Made by a program: the position numbers and the translations under genes. Positions 11,768-24,550 of a DNA stretch of 64,000 bases are shown here, in pieces (within the stretch, counting starts at the first letter, position 1; each line of letters opens with the position of its first letter). Under the pieces are notes generated by a model. The model made no database searches and was not told the DNA's origin. It saw nothing but the letters and a program-made list of their open reading frames with translations. Origin of the DNA: Mauremys mutica (Eukaryota > Chordata > Testudines > Geoemydidae); the NCBI RefSeq assembly GCF_020497125.1, contig NC_059073.1:9321225-9385224 (forward strand), read 5' to 3'.

Positions 11768-12015
11768 AAGGGTATGTCTGCACAGAAGCCGGGTGGTGTA
11801 ATTCCCAGCAAGGGTAGGGCTCACATCGAGCTAGTGCACTAAAAAAAGCCGTGGGGACATGGTAGCCTAGATGGCAGCGGCTCAGGCTAGTGGCCCGAGT
11901 ACATAACTAGGATATCAGACAGGATTGTACGTGGGTGGCTAGCCTGAGGCTGCAATTTTGAGTGTGCCAGCTCAGTGAGAGCTAGTGCATGGACTTCTAC
12001 CCAAGCTGGGCAGTA
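11768..12015. mobile_element. Harbinger-type MITE remnant
   Basis: Starts TAAAGGGTATGTCTGCACAG after a TAA, carries GGTGTAATTCCCAGC near the left and the inverted form GTACACCTCCCAGCTG at the right, with TCGAGCTAGTGCAC and TAGCCTGAGGC inside. This resembles abundant turtle MITEs with GTATGTCTACAC termini. The right terminus is unclear. Confidence 0.5.
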
Positions 12016-15000
12016 CACCTCCCAGCTGCTGTGCCAACATCCCAAACGGTGTAGGCAATCATACATCCCCGCTGCTCTGTCCATGTATCAGAGAGGGATC
12101 ACCCTGTTTTCGCAATGGCACTAGCCACAGACAGGTATTTGAGGGCCCACGCACAGGTTTTGGGCACCACACTTGGATTTAATAAAGCCAATAAAATAGC
12201 TTAACAGCAGAGAGGGTGTTATCTCACTGGCAAGAGACAACATGATATTCACCCGCAATGGGTGTGCATTGCACCATTGGTGAGAGGCAGTTAGTTAATT
12301 CCAAATGCAAAGCGTTTGCAAACCCACTTTGCCTTGAAGGTGGACTAGACAAATGTCTTTCCTTAGCTTTTCTAACTATGTCTCCAGTCTAAAATACAAG
12401 AAAGCATGTCACTGTGAAAACCAGCTTAGTATTTATGATGTGTCCAATGGGCTTATTACTTAAAAGGCTACCGGACAGTTTTTAATGAGCTGGTATAACA
12501 TAAGCCATTACTTCCATCAGAAATAATGACTTGTAGCTAAGGTATCTCACAGCTATCACAGCCTTGAGACAGAGAGAAAATTAGCCACTGGCTCCATTGG
12601 ATGTGGGTGTATAAATATATGCACGTCTTCTAGAAAGTGTGCTCCAAACGCATGGATAGTGTAAATCCAGTGAAATCAACAGAGTCACACCAGGCATAAA
12701 TTTGGCACCGTGTGTGCCTTGCTGAGACACATCCACTGAATGACCCTTGAAAAGGTGCTTTCTCCCCAGATTTCCATTGTGGGCCACAAGGAACAGGGAA
12801 CTGTAAGGAGCAAAAAATGGGATCTAACAAGGCATTTGATGGGAACCTCTGCTAGGAAGTAAGTGACAACACATCAGCTAGAGGTGGAAAGAGGTTTGCT
12901 GTCATGTGGGCACACACAGCTGGGGCAAGTAAACACAGATATAGGTGGTTCACATTCTGGTGTGTGTTTTGTTGGGGGGGAGGGCTGATTGTGTAGTCCA
13001 CATGTGTCTGTTTTTCAGGGAGGGGAGTATGTGCAGTACAGCAAAGGAAATAATCATAGCAAATAGCGTATTCAGTGAATTTAGCTTCTTTTTCTGCTTG
13101 CTAAAAGACCACAAGCAGATCACAATCTCTTCCAAAGTATTCATGAGGGCCTGGATTGTGATACATTTATTGACTAGCACCGGAAGCCGTGAGTAGCTTG
13201 ACTGATTTCAGTGCCACAACTTGTGGGGGAAAGTACTACCCGGTGTCCAGGGATTAGAATCTGACCCCATTTTAATTGATTTGACATCTTTACAATTGTT
13301 TTACTCGATACACTGGCAGCAGATATTCACAATTCAAGCTGTGTTGTGCCTCAGTAAAACCCAAATGCTGAATGTCTGCAGCAAGTGAACGCAAAAGGGA
13401 TAAGACTGGGCCATAGGGAACTGATTGACAATGTGGAGTGAGTATTCACTGAAAACGTGATATACTCTTTCCCCCAGCTCTAGTGCACAGTTGTTGATGT
13501 ACATGTGCAGGCTGATGGTGCGTGTTGATCTAGCTAGCTATATAGCTGCACTCATCATTGTGCTACAAGGCCCTGATCCTCAAAGGTACACAGGTGCCTA
13601 ACCCTCATTGAAATCACGGAAATCAGAGGGAGTTAGGTGCTTAAATATCTTTGTAGATCTTGGCCTAAGCACCAACATGTATGGTATGCGTGTGAGGTCA
13701 TTACTATTAGAAAGTCAACATTTGCCAAGAATATTGACACGATAATCACAGTTATTTCCTGTTCTAAGTATAGGGGAAAAACCTGTTGTATCTCAGATAT
13801 CACTGTGTGGTGACTGTTGACTTGTTAATGAGAACTACTGTAGGTTAGGGATTGTTTTGTGCTTATTATAGTGTCACAGAGCTTTCTCTCCTACAGCGAA
13901 CCATACTTCTTGCCTCTGCTACAAGAGAAACAGAAGACACTGGTTATACCAGTTCCCCTCCAGTGCCCAAGCCCAAAGATCTCCAATGCAGTTACTTGTC
14001 TTGATGGTCTCTAGAGTTACCTTCCAACATGGCTCCCAAGCCCACACTGTAAGCGGCTGGCTAGATGTGACACAGTTCGCTGAGGCATTTCAGGGTTCTC
14101 AATGGGTGTGTTTCAAAAGGAGAATGAAATTGGCAAAATCATTAACCACAGAGAACGTTTAAAATCATTGCACGCACACACGCACACATGGAAACGAAAG
14201 AGGATAAAAGAAGAGAAAGGGGGGGGGAACAACAAAGAACATCAGAAAAAAAAGGGTTTTTTTCTTTGTCAGTTTTGTTTTCAAAGTATAACATTCAGTA
14301 TGATCAATAACCAGCTGGCATCTTTTAAATAAGGACTTTGGGGTGGTTTTGCTCCGAGAGAGAGAGCGAGCACACAAGACAATACCTCTCTCCTCTGCTA
14401 ATCCAATCAATGACTTAGCTGAACATTCACTTTCAATTGCAATTATCTGGCTACAGACTCTTGTTCGGGGTTACAGTATTTTCTCTAGTTCTCTCTTTGT
14501 AGAGGAGGCAACAAAGCCCCCTCTTTTAGCAGCAGCAGTGTGCGGCAGTGCACTGAAGGTTGCTCCCCAGGTCCCTCTCCCCCCCACCCAGCAATAAGGG
14601 ATGGTGCACTTGCATTCTTTCCCTCTGTTATACAGGCGTAAAGCCACCAATGTCAACAATTTGCCCTGGTGCGAGAGAAGAATCCGGGGCCTGATCCTCA
14701 ACTGTTACATCTCAGCCTAGGTCTGAATAACAATATTTTTAAACAAACACACTGACTCCCCAGCCGAAGGAATTATCCTGCAGCAGACAGGGTGACTGGA
14801 GGTTTTAACATCCCTGCTCTTTGCCTCGCTCCTCCGCCACCTCTCTTCCCAAAGTAAAGCCAGAAAAAAAGGTGCTTATGCAAATAACCAACAGGGCTGT
14901 CTAACTGGAAAGATTGTCCTTGCAGGCAGGTTGCCAGAGAACGTCTCACCTCATTTCACCGATGACCTATTCCATTTGGGAGCCTCAATAGCTTGAATCA

Positions 15001-15346
15001 AAAAGTCAATTTTTTTTAAATCCTCTTATTTCTTAGTGAGGATTAGAAGCCCTCCATTGCACCCGTGTGAGTCAGGCGTAACGCCATTAGTCGCTGACTT
15101 CAGCTGAGTTACAAGAGTTGAATCTGTATTCTCGCTGTATATTTCACACTGCAATGCCACTGGCATTTTAAGGCATCTTCAGGCCCAAGAATCCTGTAAA
15201 ATCCTTTGATTTAGAAGGGAACTAACTGCACGGTGAATCGATGGTAAAGACCATGGAACTTGGCAGCAATTCCACTGAATTAGCACTTGGTGATCATGGC
15301 ACCTGGTACCTGCTTACTGGTATAAAATGGATGTCGAGCTGATGGT

Positions 15347-15545
15347 TTGGAGAGAAAAGGTGGGTGAGGTAGTATCTTTTATTGGCCAAACTTCTGTTGG
15401 GGAGAGAGACAGACCTAAGAAGAGTTCTGTGTGGCCCGAAAATGTCTCTCTCTCATTAACAGACGTTGGGCCAATAAAATATATTCCCTCACTCACCTTG
15501 TCTCTCTAATAGCCTGGGACTGACACGGCTACAGCAACACTGCTA
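15347..15545. mobile_element. Penelope-like 3' fragment (inferred family)
   Basis: Contains GGTAGTATCTTTTATTGGCC and AACTTCTGTTGG, an inverted-looking GTTGGGCCAATAAAATAT, and ends GGGACTGACACGGCTACAGC. The last motif is shared with the copies at 44.2, 46.5 and 58.2 kb (ACTAACACGGCTAC). I associate it with a turtle family carrying a GIY-YIG endonuclease region, hence Penelope-like, but no coding part is present here. Confidence 0.45.
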
Positions 15546-17114
15546 AGCTGATGGTTTAACAGCCTACGGACAGCAACACCTCTTTCCCCATATTGTTCTG
15601 TGTCTCTGAGTTCTGGAGAATGGGGGCGGAGTGCACCTGGCGAGATCACACTTCATGGCCCATGGAATTCTTGGCCTCTCTGGTCTTCTTTACTACAACC
15701 AGGAGAAAAAGTCAAGACCCTTGACTCTTACAATGGTGCCTAATCCACTAGATCCCAATGGATCCCAGGCAATGCCCATCATTTAGGAGTCCTGGTTTAT
15801 CCCCCTCTACAATAGATATGTTAATGTGGCATCTACTTAATTTCCCAGGGCTGCAGGTACAGATCTATCTTGTACCTTTCCCATCCACCCCTTGTGAATC
15901 CAGTTGTCTCCTCTCTCAAGTATTTACAATTGCCTCATCACTGTGGTATTTAGGCACCAACACGCTCGGCCCCCGACAGCAAGTGACATTTTCAAAACTA
16001 CAATGGCACTTTGGATGGTAAATCAGAGACCACCAGCTGACAGCAATGTACGAAGGGAGGCGGGTGTTTGTGCTCCTCTCTGGAATTACTGGAGCGACAG
16101 GGAGCGGACAGTCTGTACATGAAATGGCACAGGTAGGGCTGCAGGGTTTGATGTGTTTACGTTATCAGAGGTGCTGCGCTGCACTGCCTTACTTCTGACC
16201 TCGTTTTAAACAGACCCCTGGAGACGATGGGCCATTTTCTGGCCCCTTCCTCGAAGTCTGAGAGGTAGGATAGGCTGCAAGTCTGGCCCGGATGCTGCCT
16301 TGGGTGTGTGAACTAACTCATCACAAGGCAAAAAACGGCCCACCTGAAACCAGTGGGGAAAATCCATTTGTCTTCAGTGGACTCAGGGCTTGGTTCTAAG
16401 CCAGCCAAGCGCTGGCATGGTATTTAGGGCTCTGTCTGGCTGCCCACAGCGATACCCCCTGAAATCAAGTGAGCAAGGGCTGTGGGATCTGGCTCACAAA
16501 GAAATCGAGATGCGTTTCAAAAGAAAACCAGGGAGAACTGCAATGTAAACAGACTCTGGGATACCAGAAAGGCCTGGAAGACAAGTCTCGCTCTATCGTT
16601 CTCTCTCTCCATCATGGCATCTGCCCAGCCCTACACATATATGCACTCAGAAAGCCAGCAGGGCCCCTTTCTGTGAAGCCCTGAGCACCCTCATTTTGGC
16701 AGGCAGTGAGGGAGCTCAGCACTCTACAGGATGCATCTTCCTTGCCTTTATTCTCTCTGCACCTCTCCCCAGCTTGCACCATGCTCCACACACTCACGTC
16801 CTTCTAGCCAGCTGTTGTCGCAGGGAGTTAGCACTAAGCAAGGCTTTTCCTAATCTTTGCTGGGATACGTCAGCCGGGGCTGATGCCATCTGAACGTCTG
16901 ACCCCCGTGCATGCTAACACAATGCTGCGTCTCATCTTTTGTCTCCCCTGCACCCAGAGGCACAGCAAAAAGTTATGTTTCTGTTGCTGTTTTAAATCAG
17001 TCTTTTTCTGCATGGGTTTTTTTTCCCCCCGTCTGTCTTTCTGCTCTCTGTCTGGTTATTGATCATGACATTTTTTATTTTCATTCTTTGCTTAGATGTA
17101 GTGATAAGGCATAC

Positions 17115-17200
17115 CCTGCCCGTTCCTTCAGTTTCTTATCTGTTATCCCATCTTTGGATACAAGTTTGTTAAAAACCAGAATGCCAATAACCATGTTCAC
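17115..17200 (-). CDS. ADGRB1: ADGRB1 exon: end of TM5 and ICL3
   Basis: Internal exon of 86 bp. Acceptor CTTCCAACAG, donor GG|GTATGC. It enters in phase 0 and leaves after two bases of a Gly codon. It reads [20 protein letters not shown] then DKKLKERAG: the inner half of TM5 and the proximal third intracellular loop. The [15 protein letters not shown] loop is the ADGRB1 form; ADGRB3 as I recall has SRDGILDKKLKHRAG. Its phase-2 end can join either the cassette (GG+T) or the TM6 exon (GG+G), and both give Gly. Confidence 0.93.
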
Positions 17201-17866
17201 CTGTTGGAAGAAAAATAACAGACAGGTTTGTTTTTAAACGGCTCAGGGTGGACTCAATAACACAAAAACGTTCGGTAAGGTTGGCACATGAACATCTACT
17301 CCAGCTGACCAGTAGTCATCCCTTCTCTCGCCACCCCACCACAGCCCCCCAAATGCAGGCCAGTGGGTTTAGCAACACCCAGTGTAGCTGCTAGCAGATC
17401 TGAGAGGTCATTGTGACTCAGGACAAGACTGCAAAACGGTCACATCATAGCACAACCATTTGAAGCCTGATGGGCTTTGGGCGATGAACGCTCGGAGTCT
17501 AGAAAGGAAAACACAGGCAGCACAACCGAATGATCAGGGCCGTTCTAGGGAATACATAAAGAAAAAGGCAAATGGGAGAGGAGACAGGGGCTGGGTTTCA
17601 AATGCTTTTCAGCATCTCTGACATGAGCTAAAGGAGCTGCTGCTGCCATGGCAAGGTGAGACCAGGCAGTGCTGAGAGTCTGCCATTCTCACCGCCCTGT
17701 GGACAGCCACGGTTCTGCTCAGACGCACTCCAAGATGTGGTGAAAGCAGCCACATTCAGGGCAAGTGAGCATGTCAATGATATAGCTACCTTAGCCTTGT
17801 CTTGGCTTTGGGGGACGATGCAGTCGCCAAGGGTGGAGCCTGTGCTAGCCATCTGTTTCCAAGAGG

Positions 17867-17999
17867 TGTTAGAGCAGTGGTGCTCAACCTGCAGCCCAAT
17901 CAGCACAGAGCTGCAGCTCATGTGACATCCTCAGGGCCATACAGGTAGTATTGCATGAGGCCCACAATGGTAAATAGGTTGAGAACCACTGTGTTAGAG
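17867..17999. mobile_element. Small hAT MITE with perfect 8-bp TSD
   Basis: Element proper 17875-17991 (117 bp). It starts CAGTGGTGCTCAACCTGCAG and ends AGGTTGAGAACCACTG, the classic Charlie-type hAT termini. It is flanked by identical TGTTAGAG at 17867-17874 and 17992-17999. It has no coding capacity. Confidence 0.9.
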
Positions 18000-18075
18000 G
18001 ATGAGCCCTGCCTTGAGTGCAGGGAACTCGACTAGATGACCTATTGAGGTCTCTTCCAGTCCTACACATCTATGA
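18000..18075 (+). mobile_element. CR1 3' end fragment
   Basis: CGACTAGATGACCTATTGAG, then GTCTCTTCCAGTCCTACACA and TCTATGA match the terminal segment of CR1-type LINEs in sense orientation. It abuts the target duplication of the hAT element, so the hAT probably landed in or at the edge of this older copy. Confidence 0.65.
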
Positions 18076-18340
18076 GAGGGAACCACATGGTCACTTGGCA
18101 TGATTGGTCAGGCTCAGAACAGAACTCTGCTGACCATACTCATAGCTGTGTATATACAGCATGGAGATGCATGAGTTTCCACTTCTATAAAACCTTTTCT
18201 CTGGAGAGCTCAGACCACTTATAAAAGCATGAATTAATATGTGTACTGATCAGATGTATGGGGAAACCATGACTGAAGCAACAAGGACCTCCTGGAGTTC
18301 AGATCTCACAAGGTGAAGCCAACTCCCTTAGTGGTCCTGA

Positions 18341-18435
18341 ATCATAGAATCATAGAATATCAGGGTTGGAAGTGACCTCAGGAGGTATCTAGTCCAACCC
18401 CCTGCTCAAAGCAGGACCAATCCCCAGCTCCCAAT
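18341..18435 (-). mobile_element. CR1 3' end, antisense
   Basis: Starts ATCATAGAATCATAGAATAT, then CAGGGTTGGAAGTGACCTCA and CCAACCCCCTGCTCAAAGCA: the reverse complement of the very common CR1 3' terminus with its octamer-like end repeats. Confidence 0.9.
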
Positions 18436-18774
18436 GCACAGCAGGACTCACTGCTGCAAGCTGCATTTCTGCAAACGCCACTGGGCTTTCAGCATGTGCT
18501 ACGGAGATGTGAATGTGCCATCGTCACACAGGTATCACTCAGGTCACAAGAAAATGCATTAAGGGGACAGGAAAGGAGGCCACAACCATGGTGGAAAAAT
18601 GACACCATCCAGGTTTTGTTGCCATGGTGTCCTAATACTATTCTGCTCAGGTTAGAAATCCTACATGTGGGGTTTTTCAGGAATGTAGGGCCAAACCCAG
18701 AGATGTGCAAGGGGGGCTAGTTACACATTGGCATGTAAGTGGGAGTCTAAGTGATTAAGTCTAGTGGCATCTGA

Positions 18775-18925
18775 GGGGACATCTACACTGCAGTCGGCAG
18801 GTGTGAGTGCAGCTCCCTTGAATAACAACAGCAGTGAGGTCGGGGCAGCTCCTTGTGTATGTACCGAGCCCTGGGCTGCAATCACACCCCCTGACTGCAA
18901 TGGAGCCATACCCTGAACGCATGTC
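18775..18925. mobile_element. Harbinger-type MITE
   Basis: Left end GGGGACATCTACACTGCAGT and right end CTGACTGCAATGGAGCCATACCC are inverted relatives, and TGA flanks both sides. The interior is short and non-coding. Confidence 0.5.
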
Positions 18926-21064
18926 TAGAGGCAGGCTATCCTGGTGGACACAACACACTGCGGGGCAGGAAGATGTACGTCACGCTGCCTAACCTGCCCT
19001 ACAGTCTCCTTCAGACTGTCTGAGATTTCGAATCACCTCTGCATTTGACCCACTGGCTTCAGCAGGAGCAAGAAGAAGCTCACTGATGGGGCCTCACCGC
19101 TGGGAATGAACCAAGAAGCTCCAAGGGGCGGCTGATCCTGCAAAGTCCCACCCTCCTACTCTAGCCAACGGAATTGCTCAGCACCAGGCAGTCTCCAGCT
19201 CTGGGTTATTTCCTAGAGACCCTGCTAGAGACACAGAAGGCCCAAATGAGGCATTTGGTGCTTTCTAGGGTAAACAATATAGGGTCATTCAAAAACAGTC
19301 CTAAAAGCCGGTCATCTCAGAGCAGCTTCCACCCAAAGGCACCAAAATCCACAGGCTAAAAGAAAGTCCTGGAGGGTTTTCAGTGAAAAGGAGTAGAAGG
19401 TAGAAAAGTCTGTGTGGCCTGAATCCACTTGCCTAAATCCATTAATTTGAAAAGAAAAGAGAGGGCTGTTTTCATTGATTGCCAGCTGATCCAATAGCAC
19501 CATCCAATGATGTGAACTAACAGTCCATTAAATAAAAGCCTGCTTTGGTTACTCGGGCAAGCAGTCCCATTCATGCCAGCTGGTCTGCTCGTGTCAGTAC
19601 AGGAGGCAGAATTTGGACTGGTAGGACCTGATTCTCTCCTGCCTGGAGCCTTGCACGTAAATGACACAGGCAACCTCGTCCTTGTGTTCTGCCCTTGCAA
19701 CAGTCGCGTGGCACTGGTGTAAATGACAGCACCGGGGGCACGGAAGAGGAGAACCAGGCATTACTTTTTCTGAGTTAGAAAACTACCAAAAAGTCTAGAA
19801 AAAGTCAACCTGAGGTGAGTTAGCTGCAGCCCAAGAACCTAAACCACACCGGGACTGTGCTACCAAATGTTGCTAAGAATGGGCAATGACATTTGGTCCT
19901 GGTTCTCGTTTGGCAATTATCCACCATGAGCTAGTTTAAACGATGGGGGAAGCCCAAGCCCTGGTGCAGCAAACAGGGACCAGTCAATATAAGAACGTGG
20001 GTGCACCGCAGTCTGATCTCTTTTGCTATCGGTTATTTACTTTTCCTCCCCTTGAGGAAACTGCTGTTGGGGTTAGATCAGCTGCTGGGTCACTGGATTC
20101 TGTTCCACAGGTATTAATAAAATCCAAAACCACCGGGTGTGATTGGCTCTGAGAAAACACTGAGGAGGCGGAGGGACTCTGAGCAGTACAGCCAAAGATA
20201 TGTGCAGGGAATCGATCAGTGGTTGATCACAGCACTGTGGGGGTGGTCTGCTTGGTGTACCTACTTGGTCTACTAGTGTGTGTCCCTAGCATGCCAATAG
20301 GTGTGAATTGCCTGGTACACTTAAGAGTGTTACAAGTGTGTTCTGCCTGAAACACAGCTGGTATATTCAGAGCTTTATCCCTGCTGGCAGTTGGTAAACA
20401 CAGCAGCTGTGTAACAGCTACGCTTCACCTGGAAGTCGATGGAATTTTTAGCTGCAACCCAAAGGCTCATCTGTAATCTCATGGTAAACCATTTCTTATC
20501 ATTCATCTCCAGAAACATCCATGTTATGTAGTGTAACTCAGTAATTGAATCAATACAAGATATTTCAGCAAATAAAAATCATAACCGTGTTTCTTTGCAA
20601 GCACGCATTGGAGTATGGCAGTGGCCCGCTTACAAAGACATCCACTCTTAATTACATGCCTCATAACTCCCCCTCCTTATCTCTGGGATGATATCTAGAA
20701 ATGAATAAGCAAGTCTGAGATCCAGCCATTAAGATAACTAGAGGAAAGAAGCTGATGATTATTCTTTGTCTCATGTTAGCCAAGTCCTGAGTGTCTCCAT
20801 GCAGAAATCTGCTACCACAAACCACACGTCCATGCAAGGAAGTATCATCCTGGAGTTCACCTCAGATCAGGTGAGTGAAACCGACTAACATACTGGGAGC
20901 TTGGCAGGATTTTAGGCTCAGGGTCATATCACGCCTTTGTTCTTCCATTGCTGATGTCAACAAGAGGTGCACATGCTGCTGGAGATGACCCTAAGAATAG
21001 CAGTGTCTATAAAGATATTTCCAAGCCCGAACACAGAGTTTGATCAAAGGAAGAAGGACAAAGG

Positions 21065-21345
21065 AGGGATGGTCTTGTGGTCAAAGCACAGATCTGTGAC
21101 TCAGGTGACTGTGGTTAAACTCCTGGTTTGGCTACAGACTTCCTGTGTGACCCTGAGCAAGTCACTTACTCGCTCTGAGCCTCAGTTTCCCATTTATAAA
21201 AGAGGGAGAATACTGCTTCCTCTTTCTTCCACCCTTTGTCTGTCTATTTAGACTGTAAGTTCTTTGAGGCAGAGACTGTCTCTCACTGTGAGATGAATGT
21301 ACAGCACAATGGTTGGGGCTTCTTGGTGCTACTTTAACACCAATA
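21065..21345 (+). mobile_element. MIR-like tRNA-derived SINE
   Basis: tRNA-like head GGTCTTGTGGTCAAAGCACA, a B-box-like GGTTAAACTCCTGG, a CORE-like GTGTGACCCTGAGCAAGTCA followed by GCCTCAGTTTCCCATTTATA, and a tail with TAGACTGTAAGTTCTTTGAG and GGGGCTTCTTGGTGCTAC. The order head-core-tail is that of MIR-type SINEs in reptiles. Confidence 0.75.
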
Positions 21346-21354
21346 GTGATAATC

Positions 21355-21597
21355 GGTATGTCTACATGGGGATAAAGAACCCACGGCTGGCCCAGATCAG
21401 CTGACTGGAGCTCATGGGGCTTGGGCTCTGGGCTGAAAAATAGCTGTGTAGAAGTTCAGGCTTGGGTTGAAACCCGAGATCGAGGATCCAGCCTGAGCCC
21501 GGCCGTCTACACAGCAATTTTTAGCCGCGCTGCCCAAGCCTCATGAGCACCAGTCAACTGACTTGGGTCATTTCTCTCTCTGTGTAGACATACCCAA
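21355..21597. mobile_element. Complete MITE with TGTAGACATACC ends
   Basis: GGTATGTCTACATGGG at the left and TGTAGACATACC at the right are exact inverted 12-mers. The interior has inverted GGCTTGGGCT / AGCCTGAGCC and GCTGTGTAGA / TCTACACAGC arms. It is inserted next to the SINE tail at 21065-21345. Confidence 0.75.
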
Positions 21598-22064
21598 ATA
21601 GAGAAACCACCTTGGGGGGCTGGAAAAGAATAAACAAGGAGAAAGGGAATGTGAAATAATGGAAGATCTATACAGCCAGAGAGAAGCCTGGAGTAATGGT
21701 GATAACTGTATTGTGAGCTCTCATGAGCCTTGCAATATTTAGTGCTGTTCTTAAAGCCTCATCTCATGGAGTCATGTGATCACATGAGAACAGCAGCTTT
21801 GACTTGCAAGAAAGTAAATTTCTAGCTGTCATGACCGCAGGGAAAAAGACTGAAACCGTGAACCCTAAAGGCTCAAAAACTCCAAGGCAAATAAAAAGAA
21901 CCCGACTTCTTGTTTCTACAAGACACTCTCATGATTTCTGAATGCTTAGGGTTGGCAGTGCTGAGATAAACCAAACAGGGGTTTCTGTACATCATATGGA
22001 CAGTGAAGCGGCTGAATTTACAGGCCTGGCTCTTTAAAATTCCTGCCGCCCAGCAGAGCGAATG

Positions 22065-22151
22065 CATTCGGGGGTTGGACTAGATGAGGGGGTTGGACTA
22101 GATGACCTCCTGAGGTCCCTTCCAACCCTGAGATTCTATGATTCTATGATA
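22065..22151 (+). mobile_element. CR1 3' end with 17-bp internal duplication
   Basis: GGGGGTTGGACTAGATGA is repeated in tandem before the normal CCTCCTGAGGTCCCTTCCAA and the end GATTCTATGATTCTATGAT. It is a sense CR1 terminus; the tandem copy is probably replication slippage. Confidence 0.85.
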
Positions 22152-23899
22152 AGATGACACTCCCTTTCTGGAGGCCAATAAGGACAGGCTGCAGGTGGTT
22201 GGAAAGGGAGAATAATAAAAGAGCTGGACAGGGAAGAAGCACCATGCTTCTGTTTTCAAGTCAAAGAGAATCCCATTCTAAGAAAACCTGGAGGATTAAG
22301 TTCCCTTCCTTCCTAGTGTCTTGTTCATCAACACAGCAAAAGCAAAATGGCTGGAGGAGTGACGATGACTCCAGTTTCTCTGGACATTCCCAAATGTCAC
22401 TTCCTACCCACCACAGATGTGTATCGGTGTTTAACTTCTCTTGGCCACCAAACCATATGGAAAATATGGTACATGGGCAAGTGATTGGCTATTCTGAAAG
22501 CACTTCTTCTTCCCTGTATCCCATCAACTGGCATCATGTCACTGTGCAAGCATCTGCCATCTTCATCTGCCCATGGGTCATTAAGGTCCACCTGCTTGCC
22601 ATCTTCTTTGATGGAATCATCCATGGCTTCCTCAGCTTTCCTTGGGGCTTCTTTCCTGCCACCCACTCCTACCGCACTATCTTCACCAGGTCCCCTACAT
22701 TCATCCTTGGCATGTGTCCAAATCAGCAAAGTCACTGCACTGATACTGTATCATACTATTATTAATTAGGACTGACTATAAGAATAATTTGCTCTATAAT
22801 AAAAATGACCTCATCTGCAACATTACTAAGTAAAACCCAACTGATCCTGTAACCAGTGAGGTATATTGTGCTGGCTAATGTGTATATCGGTATGCCACTG
22901 CCCTCTACTGAATGTAATCTGAACTGCTTGACTGTGTGCCATAGGCCCTATACTGCTAGCAACTAAAAGAGAGTCAAATTTCCTTTTGCCTAGCTGTTAG
23001 AAGCCTGTTCTAGAGCAGGATACCCTGAGTTCTATCTCCTCCATCATTATGAAATTGCATAGGGCCAGGGCATGATGCACAGTGAAGTCCTAGCAGGCCA
23101 CAGCTGTGTCATATTTACTCCTGTCTATGTGGGATTGTCATGTAGGCACATGCAGTGAAAAAAAGCGAAAGCTTGATTTGGAAAGGAACATCAAACATTG
23201 CTAAAATCCCCATCTCCCAGAGATTCTCCAGCACCCACAGGGTCTTTGCAGACCCTTTGCCTGAAAGCAGGCAAAGTAACTGGAAAGTAACCACAGATTC
23301 TTTATGAGCATGGTTTAATTTAGTTAATGTATCAGTGGCTCCTTTAGTTTAAAGTAGCAGTGGCTCTCTGGATCATACTGTGAGCTGAAAGGAAAGGGGG
23401 CTTGCCTACTGAGCTGCACAGGACCCGCTCAGCACTGTCTGACCACTGATTTCAAGAGCTTCATTTAGCCTCTGAAAAAGAAAATCTCCTGCATGCACTT
23501 CCAGTCTGGAAGAGTGAACACATACACACTGGCTGTACTGGCTTAGCTTGGTCCGATCTCAATGGGGAATGGCAATTTTTAAAAGCAGTTGTGTCAGGAT
23601 TTCCCACCATTGCCCTGCGATTCCATCCAGTTCAGGCCACAACATGGCAGCTTTAACCAGCTTGGTTCTAAAAGGAGGATCAGAGCTGATATGTTACATT
23701 TCAGAGCCCAATGGGTCAGTTGGTGCATGTGGCATGCTTTGCTGCTAGTGAAATCAGCACATTTCTGGCCTCTGATGTTTTTGCTATTTCCTACAAGGTT
23801 GTTTCCCCTGAAGGGGAGATAAAAAGGAATTGGGGGGGAAGAAGGGAGTGAGGAAGGCACATGGGGGAAAAAAGAAAACTCTCAAGTGAGAGCAAATAC

Positions 23900-23966
23900 C
23901 AAAACGACTGCAGCTGCTGGTCCCACGAAGGCGTAGAGAAGGCCTCCTTCTAATGACAGCCAGCAG
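23900..23966 (-). CDS. ADGRB1: ADGRB1 exon: ECL2 and TM5
   Basis: Short internal exon of 67 bp. Acceptor GTTTTCCAG, donor TTG|GTATTT, a weak-looking 5' splice site. One base completes the Tyr codon (TA+C), and it ends in phase 0. It reads [20 protein letters not shown] then VL. The leading Cys in CWLSLEGG is the expected ECL2 partner of the TM3-side disulfide Cys in exon 38946-39096. The rest opens transmembrane helix 5. It is recognisable only by the conserved peptide and phase. Confidence 0.93.
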
Positions 23967-24189
23967 CTGGAAAACAAGGAGAGAGAAAAGAAGTTACCAA
24001 GCAGCACTGTCACCCCAGTGGCCAGCATTGCTGCAAAGGGGAAAGGAAATCACAGCGCGTCCCAGTTCTACCTGACGCAGAAGTTCTCCCTTGTTTGCTT
24101 TGTGCATTACACTTATCATGGATGGTATAACACCACGGACTGGGCAGTACTACAGCTGGACAAAGAACTGATTTTTTGGTTGACTGGCC

Positions 24190-24550
24190 ATTCTGAAAAG
24201 TTTGAGAAAAAATACATTTCAAGTTGACCTGAAAACGAAATGTTTGGCAAATCAATAAGTCTAAAAAAAAATGTGTTTGGGATGGAACAAATTTTTTGTT
24301 TGACCCAGAATGTGACGTTGGAAGTTCTTTAATTTTTAAAAGGAAATTTTGAAACAAAAAGTCATTTTGAATTGAAAAATGGAAATGACTTATTTAAAAA
24401 ATGGTAGAATGAAACATTCTGACTTTTTCAGATTCTTTTTGTTTTTTTTCCCAATGCGAAGCTGACCGGAATTGCTAAACTTTTCGGCGTTGTTGAATCT
24501 GCATTTTTCACGGAAAAATAGTTTCAGCCAGAAAATGGCACCCAGCCCTA
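24190..24550. repeat. AT-rich dispersed repeat, copy 2
   Basis: A/T-rich block with GAAACAAAAAGTCATTTTGA, GAATTGAAAAATGG and an end CAGCCAGAAAATGGCACCCA before GCCCTAGTCA. Same style as the blocks at 9360-9870 and 25065-25430. Confidence 0.5.

Larger units (their letters stand above)
10743..17114 (-). other. ADGRB1: Intron between ICL3 exon and cassette exon
   Basis: A 6.4-kb intron. The first 110 bases above the cassette acceptor are U-rich in the transcript (10745-10860). The rest holds palindromic repeats at 11.3-11.7 kb, a MITE remnant at 11.77-12.0 kb, a Penelope-like piece at 15.35 kb and otherwise apparently unique sequence. No exon is seen. Confidence 0.7.
17201..23899 (-). other. 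ADGRB1: Intron between TM5 exon and ICL3 exon
   Basis: A 6.7-kb intron with hAT, CR1, SINE and MITE insertions listed separately. 19000-20950 and 22770-23890 show no repeat or exon I recognise. A 203-codon plus-strand frame at 22154-22765 overlaps a minus-strand frame at 22397-22735; neither matches a family I know. Confidence 0.7.

Noticed and set aside
22154..22765. 203-codon plus-strand frame and overlapping 112-codon minus-strand frame (acidic, DLNDPWADEDG)
   Set aside because: The minus-strand peptide has coding-like composition, but I recognise no family and it has no splice partner. Could be an old retrocopy; a protein search would decide.
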